From NCBI GenBank assembly GCA_023935145.1, contig CM043702.1:103023588-103087587 (forward strand): a DNA stretch of 64,000 bases. The letters are read 5' to 3'. Source of the DNA: Bretschneidera sinensis. Its lineage: Eukaryota; Streptophyta; Magnoliopsida; Brassicales; Akaniaceae. The translations under genes were made by a program, and so were the position numbers. This document shows, piece by piece, positions 44,029 through 55,400 of this stretch (its first letter is position 1; each line of letters opens with the position of its first letter). Under the pieces are notes generated by a model. It was not told the DNA's origin. It made no database searches and saw nothing but the letters and a program-made list of their open reading frames with translations.

Positions 44029-45600
44029 TTGTTGAAGAAAGGTCATGAGGGGTATTTGGCGTATATGGTGGATTCTAGAAAGGATATTTGGAAGTTAGAA
44101 GAAATCATAGTAGTGAAAGATTTTTCTGATGTGTTCCCTAAGGAGTTGTCTGGTTTACCTCCTAATAAGGAGATTGAGTTTTCTATTGAGGTGATTCTGG
44201 GATCAACACCCTTATCTTTAGCACATTATAGAATGGCACCAGTTGAGTTGAGAGAATTGAAAGTTCAGCTTCAGGAGTTGCTACATAAACAATTTATTCG
44301 ACCTAGTATGTCGCCTTGGGGAGCCCCTGTGTTGTTTGTTAAGAAGAAGGATGGAACGATGAGGTTGTGTATTGATTATAGACAGTTGAATAAGATCACC
44401 ATTAACAATAAATATCCTTTTCCCATGATAGATGATTTATTCAAGCAGTTACAGGGGGCTAAGGTGTTTTTTAAGATAGACTTGAGATCGGGTTATCATT
44501 AGTTGAGGATAAAAGAGGGGGACGTGCCTAAGACTACTTTTAGGACACGTTATGGACATCATGAGTTCCTTGTGATGCCATTTGAGTTAATTAATGCTCC
44601 TACATCATTTATGGATCTAATGAATCGGCTGTTTACACCATTTTTTGATAGATTTGTGATTATATTTATTGATGATATTCTGGTATATTCCAAGAATGAA
44701 GAGGAGCATGGGCAACAATTAGAGATAGTGTTTGAAATCTTGAGGAGAGAGAAACTTTAGGGAAAGTCCTCTAAGTGTGAGTTTTTGTTTAGTGAAATAT
44801 CTTTCTTGGGGCATGTTGTGTTAGGAGATGGTATAGCCGTTGACACACAGAAAGTAGAGGCAGTGTTGAATTGGGAAATACCCACTAGTGTAACTGAAAT
44901 TAGAAACTTTTTGGGGTTAGTTGGTTATTATATGAGGTTTATCCATAATTTTTCTATTATTGTTGGACCCTTGATCAGATTGACTAGGAAGGAAGTGAAG
45001 TTTATGTGGCCAGAAGAATGTGAGAGGAGTTTCCATCTATTGAAAGAGAAATTGACTACTGCTAGGATATTAGTGCTTCCTTCTGGTAATGAAGGATTTG
45101 TTGTATATAGTGATATGTCACATCAGGGGTTAGGATGTGTGTTGATGCAACATGGGAAAGTTATAGCTTATGCTTATAATCAATTGAAGAACCAAGAGAG
45201 AAATTACTCGACCCATGATTTAGAATTGGCTGCTATAGTTTTTGCTTTGAAGATTTTGAGACATCATCTATATGGAGCCACTTAGGAAAATTTTACTTAT
45301 CATAAAAGTTAAACGCATTTATCTACCCAGAAAGAGTTGAATTTGAGGCAGAGGAGATGGATAGAGTTGATTAATGACTGTGATTGTACAATTCATTATC
45401 ATCTAGGGAAGGCTAATGTAGTAGCTGATGCATTGATTAGGAAGTCTATAGGGAGATTAGCTGCTATTGGGAGTTATGATATTAGCTTGATGATAGAACT
45501 GAGAGAAATGAGAATGCAGTTGAGTATCAGTGATAGAGGAGTATTGATGGCAAATATGATAGTACAATCTTCTATTATTAATCACTTGTTATAGATGTAG
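44029..45600 (+). pseudogene. Reverse transcriptase and RNase H of element I
   Basis: One frame (44029 to 45945) with only a few stops. RT shows [50 protein letters not shown] followed by a stop at 44500, then [18 protein letters not shown]. The catalytic FIDDILVYS is intact (44671-44697). A stop at 44758 is followed by [12 protein letters not shown]. RNase H begins [15 protein letters not shown] (45100-45144) and [17 protein letters not shown] (45199-45250), with stops at 45283 and 45310. This is the best-preserved RT in the window and places the element in the chromovirus Tekay/Del group together with the chromodomain-like end. Confidence 0.9.
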
Positions 45601-46953
45601 ATTCGAGATGAAGGGATAGAGAAGATCAGACGAGAATTATTCAGTGGGATGCCGACTAGGTTTAGAATTAGAGAAGATGGTATGGTGGTATTTGGATATA
45701 GAGTTTTTGTTCCCAATGATGTTGACATGAGAAAGGTACTAAGAGAGGCTCATGATTCCGTGTATTCTAAGCATCTAGATAATAATAAGATATACAGTAG
45801 GTTGAGACAGAATTATTGGTGCTCAAGAATGAAGAAGGATGTGGCTAAGTATATTTCTAGATGTTTGATTTGTCAACAAGTGAAGTCTAAGAGTAGGCAT
45901 CCGGTAGGTTTATTAAAATCTTTTCCAGTACCTGAATGGCCATAGGAGAATGTAAGTATAGATTTTGTTTATGGTTTTCCCCGTACCCAGAGAGGTCATG
46001 ATGTTGTATAGGTTATAGTGGATAAACTTTCTAAATCTTCGCATTTCCTTCCTATTAGAACTACCTAGAGTCCTAAAAAGTTGGTTGAATTATATACAGG
46101 AAAAATTATGAGATTACATGGAGTACCTTTGTTTTCAAAAAGCTATGGGTACGCAATTGCAGTTTAGTACATCTTTTCATCCTCAAACTGATGGGCAGAT
46201 AGAGAGAATCATCAAAATATTAGAAGATATGCTGAGGGCAAGTGTATTGAGTTTTTTTGTGAGCTGGGATGCTTATTTACCTTTGATCAAGTTTGCATAC
46301 AATAATCGGTATCAAACTAGTATTGAGATGGCACCATTTGAGGCTTTATATGGTAAAAGGTGCAGAATTCTAGTATGTTAGGAAGAAGTTGGAGAAAGAA
46401 AGATACTTGGCCCAGAAATGATAGATTTAACTATTGAGATGATCAAGCTGGTTAGAGAGAACCTTAGAGCAGCACAGAACAGATAAAAGGGATATGCTGA
46501 TAATAAAATACTACCTCTTGAGTTTCAGGTTGGTGACTGGGTATTTTTGAAGATATCTCTGTGGAAGGGTGTACTGAGATTTAAAAATAAAGGAAAGTTG
46601 AGTCCGAGATTTGTGGGGCTATATGAGGTAATTGAAAGAGTTAGATTAGTAGCTTACAGATTGGATTTGCCTCTAGATTTAAAGCAATTATACAATGTGT
46701 TTCATGTTTCACTTTTGAAAACGTCTTTACAAGATAAATCCAATTTTATTCCGAATCAAGCTGTAGAACTTCAGGAATATTTGACCTTTATGCAAGTACT
46801 AGTCAAAATTCTAAACAGAAAGGAACAAGTCTAGTGCAATAAAGTTATTCCTTTGATTCAAGTATTATGGTAGAACAAAGATGTTAAAGAAATTACTTGG
46901 GATCATGAGGCAAGAATGAGGAAAGAGTAGGCCCTAGCTTTTTCATGAGTTAG
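45601..46953 (+). pseudogene. Integrase and chromodomain-like end of element I
   Basis: Zinc-binding HHCC region (DSVYSKHLDNNK, then CLICQQVKSKSRHPVG), first catalytic Asp in VSIDFV (45953-45970), stops at 45943, 46006 and 46066. At about 46130 roughly 50 bp present in element O are missing, including the SNRDSRF stretch with the second catalytic Asp, and the frame shifts. Then FHPQTDGQIERIIKILEDML (46178-46237, third acidic residue) and the C-terminal GDWVFLKI...HVSLLKTS region. The end LNRKEQV, NKVIPLIQVLW, EARMRKE (46823-46925) resembles a decayed Tekay chromodomain. Confidence 0.87.
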
Positions 46954-47905
46954 GAAAGAAGAATTGGCTGCCATAATTTTTGCTTTGAAGATTTGTAGAC
47001 ATCATCTGTATGGAGCCACTTGGGAAATTTTTACTGATAAAAAAAGTTTGACACATTTACCTACCCAGAGAGAGTTAAATTTGAGGCGGAGAAGATGGAT
47101 GGAATTGATTAGTGACGATGACTGTATAATTCATTATCACCCAAGGAAGGCTAATGTAGTAGTTGATGCATTGAGCAAAAAGGCTACAGGGAGATTAGCT
47201 ACTATTGGGACTCATTATATTAGCTTGATGATAGAATTGAGATAAATGAGATTGCAATTGAGTAATAGTGATAGAGGAGTATTGATGGCAAATATGGTGG
47301 TACAATCTTCTATCATTAATTACTTGTTACAAATGTAGAAGAGGGATAAAGAGATAGAGAAGATCAAACAGGAAGTATTGAGTGGGAAGCCGACTGAGTT
47401 TAGAATTAGAAAAAATGGTATGGTGGTATTGGGATAGAGAGTTTGTGTTCCCAATGATGTTGAGATGAGAAAGGAGATACTGAGAGAGGCTTATGATTCT
47501 ATGTATTCTATGCACCCTGGTAATAATAAGATGTACAGAGGATTAAGACAGAATTATTGGTGGTCAGGGATGAAGAAGGATGTAACTGAGTATATTTCTA
47601 GGTGTTTGATTTGTCAATGGTGAAGTCTGATAATAGACATACGGCAGGTTTATTATAGCCTCTTTCAGTACCTGAATGGCCATGGGAGAATCTAAGTATG
47701 GATTTTGTTTCTAGTTTTCCCCTTCCCTAAAGAGTTCATGATGCTGTATGGGTTATAGTGGATAAACTTTCTAAGTCTTCGCATTTCCTTCCTATTAAAA
47801 CTAGCTAGAGTCCTAAAAAGTTGGTTGAATTGTATGTAGCGGAAATTGTGAGATTACATGGATTACCTTTAAACATTGTATCAAATAGAGATTCTAGATT
47901 TACTT
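46954..47905 (+). pseudogene. RNase H and N-terminal integrase of element O
   Basis: Begins abruptly inside RNase H at EELAAIIFALK (46958), joined to the end of element I. Then TWEIFTDKKSLTHLPTQREL, YHPRKANVVVDALSKKA (47134-47185), integrase HHCC region with the last Cys pair damaged (CLICQW then a frameshift near 47618), LSMDFVSSFP-like first Asp (47694) and SNRDSRFT with the second Asp (47880-47903). The solo LTR interrupts here. Confidence 0.83.
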
Positions 47906-48224
47906 TGTAATACCCATCTTCTTAACGTAAGGGTAAAGAAGTAATTTGATAGATATTACATGGAATTAAAATAATATATATGAAAGATTTATTATTGAAT
48001 AAAATAATTTTTTTGAAAAAAATGGACACCTGGATGTTTGGTGTCACAACGAAAAATAAAAATAAAAAAAAAACCTAAAAGCATCCCGGTGTGATTACAA
48101 AGGAAGAAAAAGGGATAACCATATGGACATTTAGAGTTCAAGTAAGCGTACAGGTGTTAGAAAGTGTAAATGAAGTGTCTTGCATACAAGACACTTCAAA
48201 AGACAAGGTTGGCGTTTTTAGGTA

Positions 48225-48226
<2 letters not shown>

Positions 48227-48274
<48 letters not shown>
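48227..48274. repeat. (TA)n microsatellite, 48 bp
   Basis: Pure alternating TA inside the solo LTR. The related LTR of element I has no such run. Confidence 0.95.
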
Positions 48275-48277
<3 letters not shown>

Positions 48278-49034
48278 GCTTTTGTTAGTTTATTAAAACT
48301 TAATTTCTCTCTTTCAAATTACTCTATTTCTTTAAACAGTTGGAGACTGAAAGAAAGGTTGAAAGATTGAAATTTTGAAGAAGTTTACGGGAGAATTTTA
48401 AAGAGATTCGAGGGAAGCTTTAAAAGAAAAAAGGTAATAATGCAAATTTTATTTTTGAAATTAGGCATACATGAAATTACCTGGAATTTGATGTAGAAAT
48501 TTAAATGTATAAATTACAGAAGAATTAAAGAATAAATTAGAAATTTTAATATAAATATTATGTTAGGTGTTGACGATTAGCAATCAGATAAAATTGTTGA
48601 AAGGAGCAAGAAAGGCAAGGAGGTGATCCATGGGTAGCATTAAATGCTACGTGGTGAGTTAGATTTACTTTTAGTAATCGAAACCAATAAAAATATGAAT
48701 TTATGTTATTTGAATAAATGGATGAATAATAATTGTTTAATGATATATTTTCTGTTATACATGAAATCTGATTGATTTATTGATTAGGAATTAGAAAGTA
48801 TATTGAATATTAATTATCTAAGAATTTATATTTTAAAAAGGATGGATGAATGAAAAATATGTTGAGAAGCTTTATGAAATTTCTGTAAAATATGATTGAA
48901 AAGTTGATATGATATATGAGGAGATAACTTAATAAATATGATAAATATAATAATTTTGAGAAAGAGTTAGATAGTTGAATTGAATGCTTTGATGTATGCT
49001 TACTTACATATTATTGCCCATATGCATAAAAGAA

Positions 49035-49275
49035 AAGAATTGGAAGGTAACTAGTCTGACTGAAAAGACCAAGAAGGTAACTGGTCTGACTAAAACGATC
49101 AAGAAGGCAGTTGGTATAGCTGAAAAGACCAGAAAAGCAACTGGTCTGACTGAAAAAGACCAAGAAAGTAGCTGGTCTAGCTGAAAAGACTAGGAAGGCG
49201 GCTGGTCTGGCTGTGAAGACCAAGAAGGTAGCTAGTCTGGCTGAAAAAATCAGAAAGGCAGTTGGTCTAGTTTAA
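49035..49275. repeat. 30-bp tandem repeat in the Tekay LTR, eight units
   Basis: Consensus AAGACCAAGAAGGTAGCTGGTCTGGCTGAA. The homologous places hold three units in the LTR at 41100-41200, three at 52000-52090, two at 32010-32090 and about one or two diverged units at 57365-57425 (minus). Copy number varies with the LTR copy. Confidence 0.9.
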
Positions 49276-50228
49276 AACGTGTCAATATGTGGGATAACAT
49301 TCCTGGATGATAATATGAAATAATGAGATGATGCGTTGAAAAAGAAAGAAAGAAAGAAAGAAATATAGTTTAAACACATACATTTTTTCATTTGGTTATT
49401 TTATTATTATTGATTGAGATGCTAACCTATCAGTCTTGATTGTGAAATTATTGATAGAAAAACGAGTCTCATGGAGAGACAAAATATTATGAAAAAGAAA
49501 TATGAAAGTATGATATGATAAAAATTATTTGATCAATTGATTATATGCTGTGAACCTCATAATGGTGTAAATAATGATGTTGAATTGATAATCTCAAGAT
49601 GATTAAATATATGAGAAGAAAAATTGATATGTTTGATGATTAATTTAAGAAGAGACCAATAAATGATTTGAATTATGATATGAGTAGTGATAATAGAATG
49701 TTATTATTGAATTATATGATATAATACATGAATGAATATTGAAAGATTATTTGAAAGATTGAATTATTATATGTGAAGAAATAGATGATTAATATTGGTG
49801 AATTAGAAACGATTGAATTATAATATGTGACTGAAAGAATATAATCGAGTACTTCTAGTAAATTTAATTCACTAAGCTTGTGAACTCACTCCTCATTGTT
49901 AAAATTTTTAGGCAGTGGGCAGGGCAGATAGAGTTTAGAGCTGATATCAGAGTAATTACCTTAAGTAAGTCCCGTGGTCAAGTCCTCAAACATTATAAGA
50001 AAGAAGAAAGAAAATGTGTAATAAATATTTTAATGCATTTTGTTATATTTATATATTATTTCTGATAGGAGAATGATGATGTATCTCATCTGAAAAGAGT
50101 TGAGGATTGGATGTAAATTTTAGTTTCACTTGATGTATTTTTATAATGTTGCATATATGTGCCGTGTTGAGATTTCAAAACATGATGAAACCATCTAAGG
50201 GGTGGCTAACCCGGGATAGATCGTTACA

Positions 50229-51091
50229 TACTTCTAGATTTTGGCGGGGTTTTCAGAAAACTATGGGTACACAGTTATAGTTTAGTACAACTTTTGATCC
50301 TCAAACTGATAGGCAGATAAAGAGAATCATCATAATTCTAAAAGATATGCTGAGGGCAAGTGTATTGAGTTTTTCAGTGAGCTAGGATGCTTATTTACCT
50401 TTGATCGAGTTTGCATACAATAATCAGTATCAAGCTACTATTGGGATGATATTATTTGAGGCTTTATATGGTAGAAGGTGCAGAACTCCAGTATGTTGGG
50501 AAGAAGTTGGAGAAAGAAACATATTTGGTCCAAAAATGATAGATTTGACTACTGAGATGATCAAACCGGTTAGAGAGAACCTTAGAGAAGCAAAAAACAG
50601 ACAGAAGGGATATGCTGATAATAGAAGATGACCTCTTGAGTTTCAGGTTGGTGACTGGGTGTATTGAGATTTAAAAAGAGTGGAAAGTTGAGTTCGAGAT
50701 TTGTGGGGTTATATGAGGTGATTAAAAGAGTTGGACCAATAACATATAGATTTGATTTGCCTTCAGAGTTAAAGAAATTACACAATATGTTTCATGTTTC
50801 ACTTTAGAGAAAGTGTTTACATGATGAATCCTATAGTATCCCGAGTCAAGTTGTAGAACTTCAGGAAAATTTAACCTTTACGCAAGTACAAGTCATAATT
50901 CTAGATAGAAAGGAACAAGTCCTGCATAATAATGTTATTCCTTTAGTTTAAGTGTTATGGCAGAACGAAGATGGTAAAGAAATTATTTGGGAGTATGAGA
51001 CGAGAATGAGGAAAGAGTAAACCCCCCCTAGATTTTTCATGAGTTAGGTAAGGAAATTTCGGGGATGAAATTTTTATAAGGTGGGTAGAAT
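50229..51091 (+). pseudogene. Integrase C-terminal part and 3' noncoding region of element O
   Basis: Resumes after the solo LTR with the TACTT duplication and SRFWRGFQKTMGTQL. Then the FDPQTDRQIKRIII region, where the third catalytic residue Glu is Lys, AYNNQYQATIGM, EALYGRRCRTPVCWEE and GDWV. A deletion after GDWV and further stops break the rest. The chromodomain-like end is near 50880-51020 (ILDRKEQVLHN). GGAAATTTCGGGGATGAAA (51053-51071) is the conserved pre-LTR block of this family. The LTR starts at 51092. Confidence 0.83.
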
Positions 51092-52899
51092 TGTTGTACT
51101 CGTGTTCATAAAATAAGGATAAAGAAGTCATTTTATATATATTATATTAAATTAAATAATTCATTGATGAAATATTTAGCATTGATTTGAAATAATATTT
51201 GGAAGACAATATTGTTAAAAAGAGTTAGAAATTTTTTAAGAAGAAAGTTATGAAATTTTTTTAAATTTGAGGTTTCTAAGTCTCTGAGTTCAGAGACTTT
51301 TTTTATTTCCTTACCAAATCCCATTTGGTTTCCTTCTTTCTTCAATTCAAATTTCTTAGCAAAAAGTTATAAAGAAAATTTCTCCAATATTAGAGATAGT
51401 ATAGTCATTCAATTACAATAGCAAAATTTCATTATATTTGAAGTAAATTTTAAATAAGACTCGTAACTAAATAATATATTGTTTGAATTAAGTTATGAAA
51501 TAGTAAGATTTATGAAATTTTATGATTAGGTGTTGGTGATCAGTAATCTCAAGAAATTGCTGAAAGGAGTAAAAAAGGAAAGGAGGTGATCAACGGGTAG
51601 CTTTCAGTGCTATGTGGTGAGTTAGATTTACTTTTAGTAATTGAGACCAATAAAAATATGAATTTATGATATTTGAATAAATTGTTGAATTATAATGATT
51701 TAATAATATATTTTCTGTTAAGTATGATAATTGATTGATTCATTGATTGGGGATTAAATAGTATGTTGAATATTAATTATATAAGAATTTATATTTTTAA
51801 AAAAAAGATTGATTAATGAAAAATATACTAAGAAGTTATATGAAATTTCTGAAAATATGATTGAAAAATTGATGTGATATATGAGGAGACAATTTCATAA
51901 ATATAATAGAAATGATAAGTTTGAGAAAGTGCTGGATAGTTGAATTGAATGCTTTGATGTATGCTTGCTTGCATGTTATTGCTTATATGCATAAATGGAA
52001 AGACCAGGAAGGCAACTGGTCTGCTGAGAAGACCAGGATGGCAACTGGCTTGGTTGAGAAGACCAGGAAGGTAGCTGGTATGGCTAAAACATGTCGACAT
52101 GTGGGAAGACGTTCCAAAATGATAATATAAAATGATCTGATGAGAAAGAAAGAAAGAAAATTTAAATTCATGCATTATATTTGCTTTAAATATTTATTAT
52201 TAATGCTTGAGATTCTAAAGAAGCATTTTTTATTATTATTAAATGATTGGTAGATAGACGAATCTCATAATGAGATAATTTGATAATAGATAAATAGAAA
52301 GGATAACATAATAAAGAATTATATTATTGATGTGAACTTTATGATGGTATTAAATTGGAAATATTAAATTGATAAAAATATATGAGATATATGTATTGAA
52401 AGAGGATAGTCTGATAATTTATTTATTAAGAGAAATTGATAAATGATTGAATTAGAATGTGAGAAGAGATAGATGGTTAATTATGGTGATTTAACAATGA
52501 ATGAATGTAGCTGGAAGTGTACAAATCGAGTACTTATAGTAAATTTAATTCACTGAGCTTATGAAGCTCACTTCTCTTTGTTAAATAATTTCAGGTAACG
52601 GGCAGGGCAAATAGATTTGTGAGTTGAGATTCAGACTGAGTTATTATCTGTAAGTCTCGTGATCCATATCCTCAGACTAATGGAAGAATTTTTTTTGTTG
52701 TTGTAAATATTAATGTGTAATATGTTGTATATATTGTTTCAGATAGGATATTAATAATGTAACTCCCATGTTGAGGGTTGATGTATATATATTTTCAATT
52801 AATGTATGTTTTTATATTGTTGCATATAAGTGTTGTGTTGCAATTTCAAAACGTGACGACACCGTCTCTGGGGTGGCTAACTCGGGATGGGTTGTTACA
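51092..52899 (+). repeat. 3' LTR of element O
   Basis: 1808 bp, TGTTGTACTCGTGTTCATA...GATGGGTTGTTACA. Shorter than the 5' LTR, mainly because about 410 bp matching 30895-31303 are missing. Holds three 30-bp units (52000-52090). Confidence 0.9.
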
Positions 52900-53020
52900 A
52901 ATGGGGCAAGGGGAGAGGAGCTACTAGACCAGCTTTTACTATTGGGGATAAATCAGCTACTTCACATAGTAGTGAAGCACCAACTGTTGCCAGTGAGGGA
53001 GGAACATATTGTTAGTAGTA
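52900..53020 (+). pseudogene. C-terminal tail of the MULE transposase, resumed after element O
   Basis: One frame reads GKGRGATRPAFTIGDKSATS, then SSEAPTVASEGG, to a stop near 53011. The Arg/Gly-rich start fits directly onto the Gly/Arg-rich tail that ends at 30704. MULE tails with Gly/Arg-rich low-complexity sequence are common. Assignment rests on continuity of composition and strand. Confidence 0.55.
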
Positions 53021-53325
53021 TGCCCTACAAGCTAATGACATTTGATATGTAAGCATATTATTTGTAAAACAATATTATTCAATTTATTATCACAATTAAT
53101 AGAAAGTTTATTTATCATAAATATTTGTTTAATTACATTGTCATTATTAAGTCCATAGTGTAAGAGTAATGGAGATAGGATTATGATGAGATCATAATTT
53201 TTAGATCTAGTCTTCTTGAAAGCTTTTCTCTTAAATGTTCCTAGTTGTAGGATATTAAATGGATGTTAGTAATTCGATTAGACTTGTACATACTATACTT
53301 GCTTAATTGGGAATTTATCCTTGAT
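53014..53325 (+). repeat. Copia LTR fragment (probable)
   Basis: Begins TATGCCCTACAAGCTAATGA and contains GAGATCATAATTTTTAGATC and TGTTCCTAGTTGTAGGATAT, an LTR type I recognise from plant copia elements. No partner LTR is in the window. It ends where element H begins. Confidence 0.5.
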
Positions 53326-53642
53326 TGTTATTGCATTAAGGGACCTATAGTCTATTCTGAATTTCCAATAACCATCATTTTTCTTGACCAACATGACAGG
53401 AGTTGAGAGAGGGCTTTCGCCATCCCTTATGATTATGTGGTTTGCATCTCCTGGACCAATCTATCAATCTCACTTTTTTGGAAATGTAGGTATCTATAGG
53501 GCTTAACATTGATAGGTTTAGCACCAGGTAACAAGTGTATGTGATGATTGAGGGGTCTGGAGAGAGGTAGGTGAGTTAGTTCTTGAAAGACAATATGGAA
53601 ATCTTGCAAGAGATTTTCAACTTTTGATTCCATGGTATCCAT
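53326..53642 (-). pseudogene. Reverse transcriptase start of gypsy element H
   Basis: The frame 53642-53433 reads the gypsy RT entry region: FQELTHLPLSRPLNHHIHL, PGAKPINVKPYRY, then EIDRLVQEM. Further down, in a shifted frame, [14 protein letters not shown] sequence with stops corresponds to the KKKDGSWRFC stretch. No YVDD motif is reached before the junction at about 53325. Confidence 0.8.
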
Positions 53643-53832
53643 GATTAGCTCTAGCTGGTTATTTTAAATTTTCAGATGATAGTAAGAAATAATGGTTACA
53701 TAGGAGGCTAGCATATTTAATTGCTAAGGTAGGAGTAGGGAGGGGTTTAGGCATGATTCACCTTGTAAATGGATCGGATGTCCTTGCCGGGAAAAATCCA
53801 TTGTCAACTCCTTGTAGTTTGTAAGGACTGGC

Positions 53833-54156
53833 CTAAGTCATTCCAACCATTGTATCCCTAACACTAGATCTGCCCCTTGAATTGGTAATACAAACAAGTC
53901 TATAATAATCTGGTGTTGCTACAGAGTGAGTAGCACCATAATAACAGATTTTATCACAACATATGTAATCTCCATTCCCTACATAAACCTTAAACAAATT
54001 AGAGGGTGACATAGAATATCCTAGCCTTGTGACTACCTCTTCTTGTATAAAGTTATGAGTGTTACCACTATCAATCAAGACTTGTAAAGTAGAGTTGCCA
54101 TATGTACCAGTGATTCTAAGTGTCTTAGGGCTCGTTTGACCAGCTAAGGCATTCAT
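53833..54156 (-). pseudogene. Aspartic protease of gypsy element H
   Basis: An open frame of 107 codons with the active-site motif LQVLIDSGNTHNFI (54098-54060), the DSG form of retroviral proteases, here intact, and VVTRLGY after it. The C-terminal part runs out of frame near 53900. The segment 53643-53832 between protease and RT is broken linker. Confidence 0.82.
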
Positions 54157-55400
54157 ATTGATTTTTTTGTAAAAGATTAGGATATTCTTCTTCTAAATGA
54201 TGTGTAAACAAGAAGTCTTGATACAAAATAGCTCCTAAATCATCTTCTTAATCTCCTATTAGTATCAAGAACTTACTTTTACACTTATGGCCATGGAAAT
54301 ACTTCTCATCACAGTTATAACACAAACCTTTTTCTTTTCTTGTATTGAACTCAGCTAGGCTTAATTTTCTTATAGTAACAGGTGGTGTTTGAGTGATTGG
54401 GGTGGGTTTTATAATGCTAGGCTTATTGATAGTTGCTTGGAAAAAAATTTACTTTACTGGGAAGAAATAGGGGTTCTTGAAATTACCTTGGTAATTGCTG
54501 GTAGTGGTTGGAGTTGTCTAGTATGATCTTGGGTAGTTTCTGAGGTCCATATATTTCCCTTCTTACAATCTTGTAGCAGCCATAGCTTATCCTATAGAGG
54601 AAGGTTGAACCAGCAATAACTCCCCCTTTAAGTTAGGTTTGAGACCCGAAATGAAAAAGGCTTATCAAGAAAGATTTAGATAGACCATGAACCTTAGTAA
54701 CTAGAGACTCAAACTGAGTCTGATACTGAGTAACAGAAGTAATTGTTGAAGCTTAGCCAGTGCTCCACTAGGGTCTTCATAAGTTGAAGTCCCAAACCTT
54801 AGTAACAGTGCCTCAAGGAAAGAAGGCCAAAATTGTATAAAACCTCCCTTATGCATCTATTGATACCAAGCAAGGGTTGGTCCGTCTATATGAAAAGAAA
54901 GAATTATGATTCTCTGATCAGATGGAGTATGGTGATACTCAAAAAATTTCTCAGCTTTGAATTGCTATCCATGGATATATGTTCCATCAAATTTGGGAAA
55001 CTCTAATCTGAAGGAACGAAATGATGTAGAAGAATAAGAATTCTCCTAGAAATGATGGTGGTTGTCCTCTCCTTGTGCTGTCTAAACTGGTGGTGGATTT
55101 TGATTCTTGGATTGACTGAAATACTGGAGATTATCAATCTTGGTTTCCAAAGAAATTATGATTCTCTCCAAGTTCTGATTCATATCATGAAATTGCTGGT
55201 CTATGGACTTCTTGAACTCAGAAATGTCTTGGTATTGAGCTGTTTGGAATGTTTGTAGAGTCTTGAAATTATCCTCCATCTTTTCTTGTAGGTTCTAGAT
55301 GTCACCATCAAATTTGATTTGTAGATTTCTGACATGCTCATCTAACCTGTTGATGCATGTACCTTATGCTATTGTATGAAAGAGGAAAAGAAGATCAAGA
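54157..55400 (-). pseudogene. Gag of gypsy element H
   Basis: Minus-strand frames: LDEHVRNLQIKF and a coiled-coil-like stretch DNLQYFSQSK (55345-55082), FPKFDGTYIHG and FKAEKFFEYHHTPSDQR (55010-54900), FGTSTYEDPSGALAKLQQL (54800-54745), and a zinc knuckle of the form CYNCDEKYFHGHKC (54330-54288). Several stops and shifts. The knuckle and the EKFFEYH motif are typical of a large plant gypsy gag group. Confidence 0.78.

Larger units (their letters stand above)
40059..46953 (+). mobile_element. Tekay/Del-like element I, nested in O, 3' end deleted
   Basis: 5' LTR 40059-42130, primer site 42135, gag, protease, RT, RNase H, integrase and chromodomain-like end. The 3' noncoding region and 3' LTR are missing. 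At about 46953 the sequence jumps into the RNase H of element O. Its LTR type (TGTAATACCCGTATT) matches the solo LTR at 47906, not the LTRs of O, so I and O are distinct subfamilies. Confidence 0.87.
47906..50228 (+). repeat. Solo Tekay-like LTR in the integrase of element O
   Basis: 2323 bp, TGTAATACCC...GATCGTTACA, flanked by the perfect target duplication TACTT (47901-47905, 50229-50233). It belongs to the LTR type of element I. No internal region is left. Frames such as 48091-48288 and 48996-49184 are by-products of its simple and tandem repeats. Confidence 0.93.
30705..52899 (+). mobile_element. Tekay/Del-like Ty3/gypsy element O, outer element of a nested stack
   Basis: 5' LTR (30705-32172 and 37796-38503, split by copia element E), primer-binding site 38508, gag 38591-40058, then insertion of element I. 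RNase H and integrase of O follow at 46954-47905 and 50229-51091, split by a solo LTR. The 3' LTR is 51092-52899. Protease, RT and part of RNase H of O are gone. The flanks GAAGG (30700-30704) and AATGG (52900-52904) match only at three of five bases, so the target duplication is not clean. The MULE tail continues on both sides. Confidence 0.85.

Noticed and set aside
48091..48288. Short frame ending in repeated Ile-Tyr
   Set aside because: It reads through a TA microsatellite within an LTR.
46954..51091. Second RNase H-integrase copy as a tandem duplication of element I
   Set aside because: It continues after the solo LTR into a 3' LTR of the O type, and its LTR type and sequence differ from I, so it is the remainder of the outer element.
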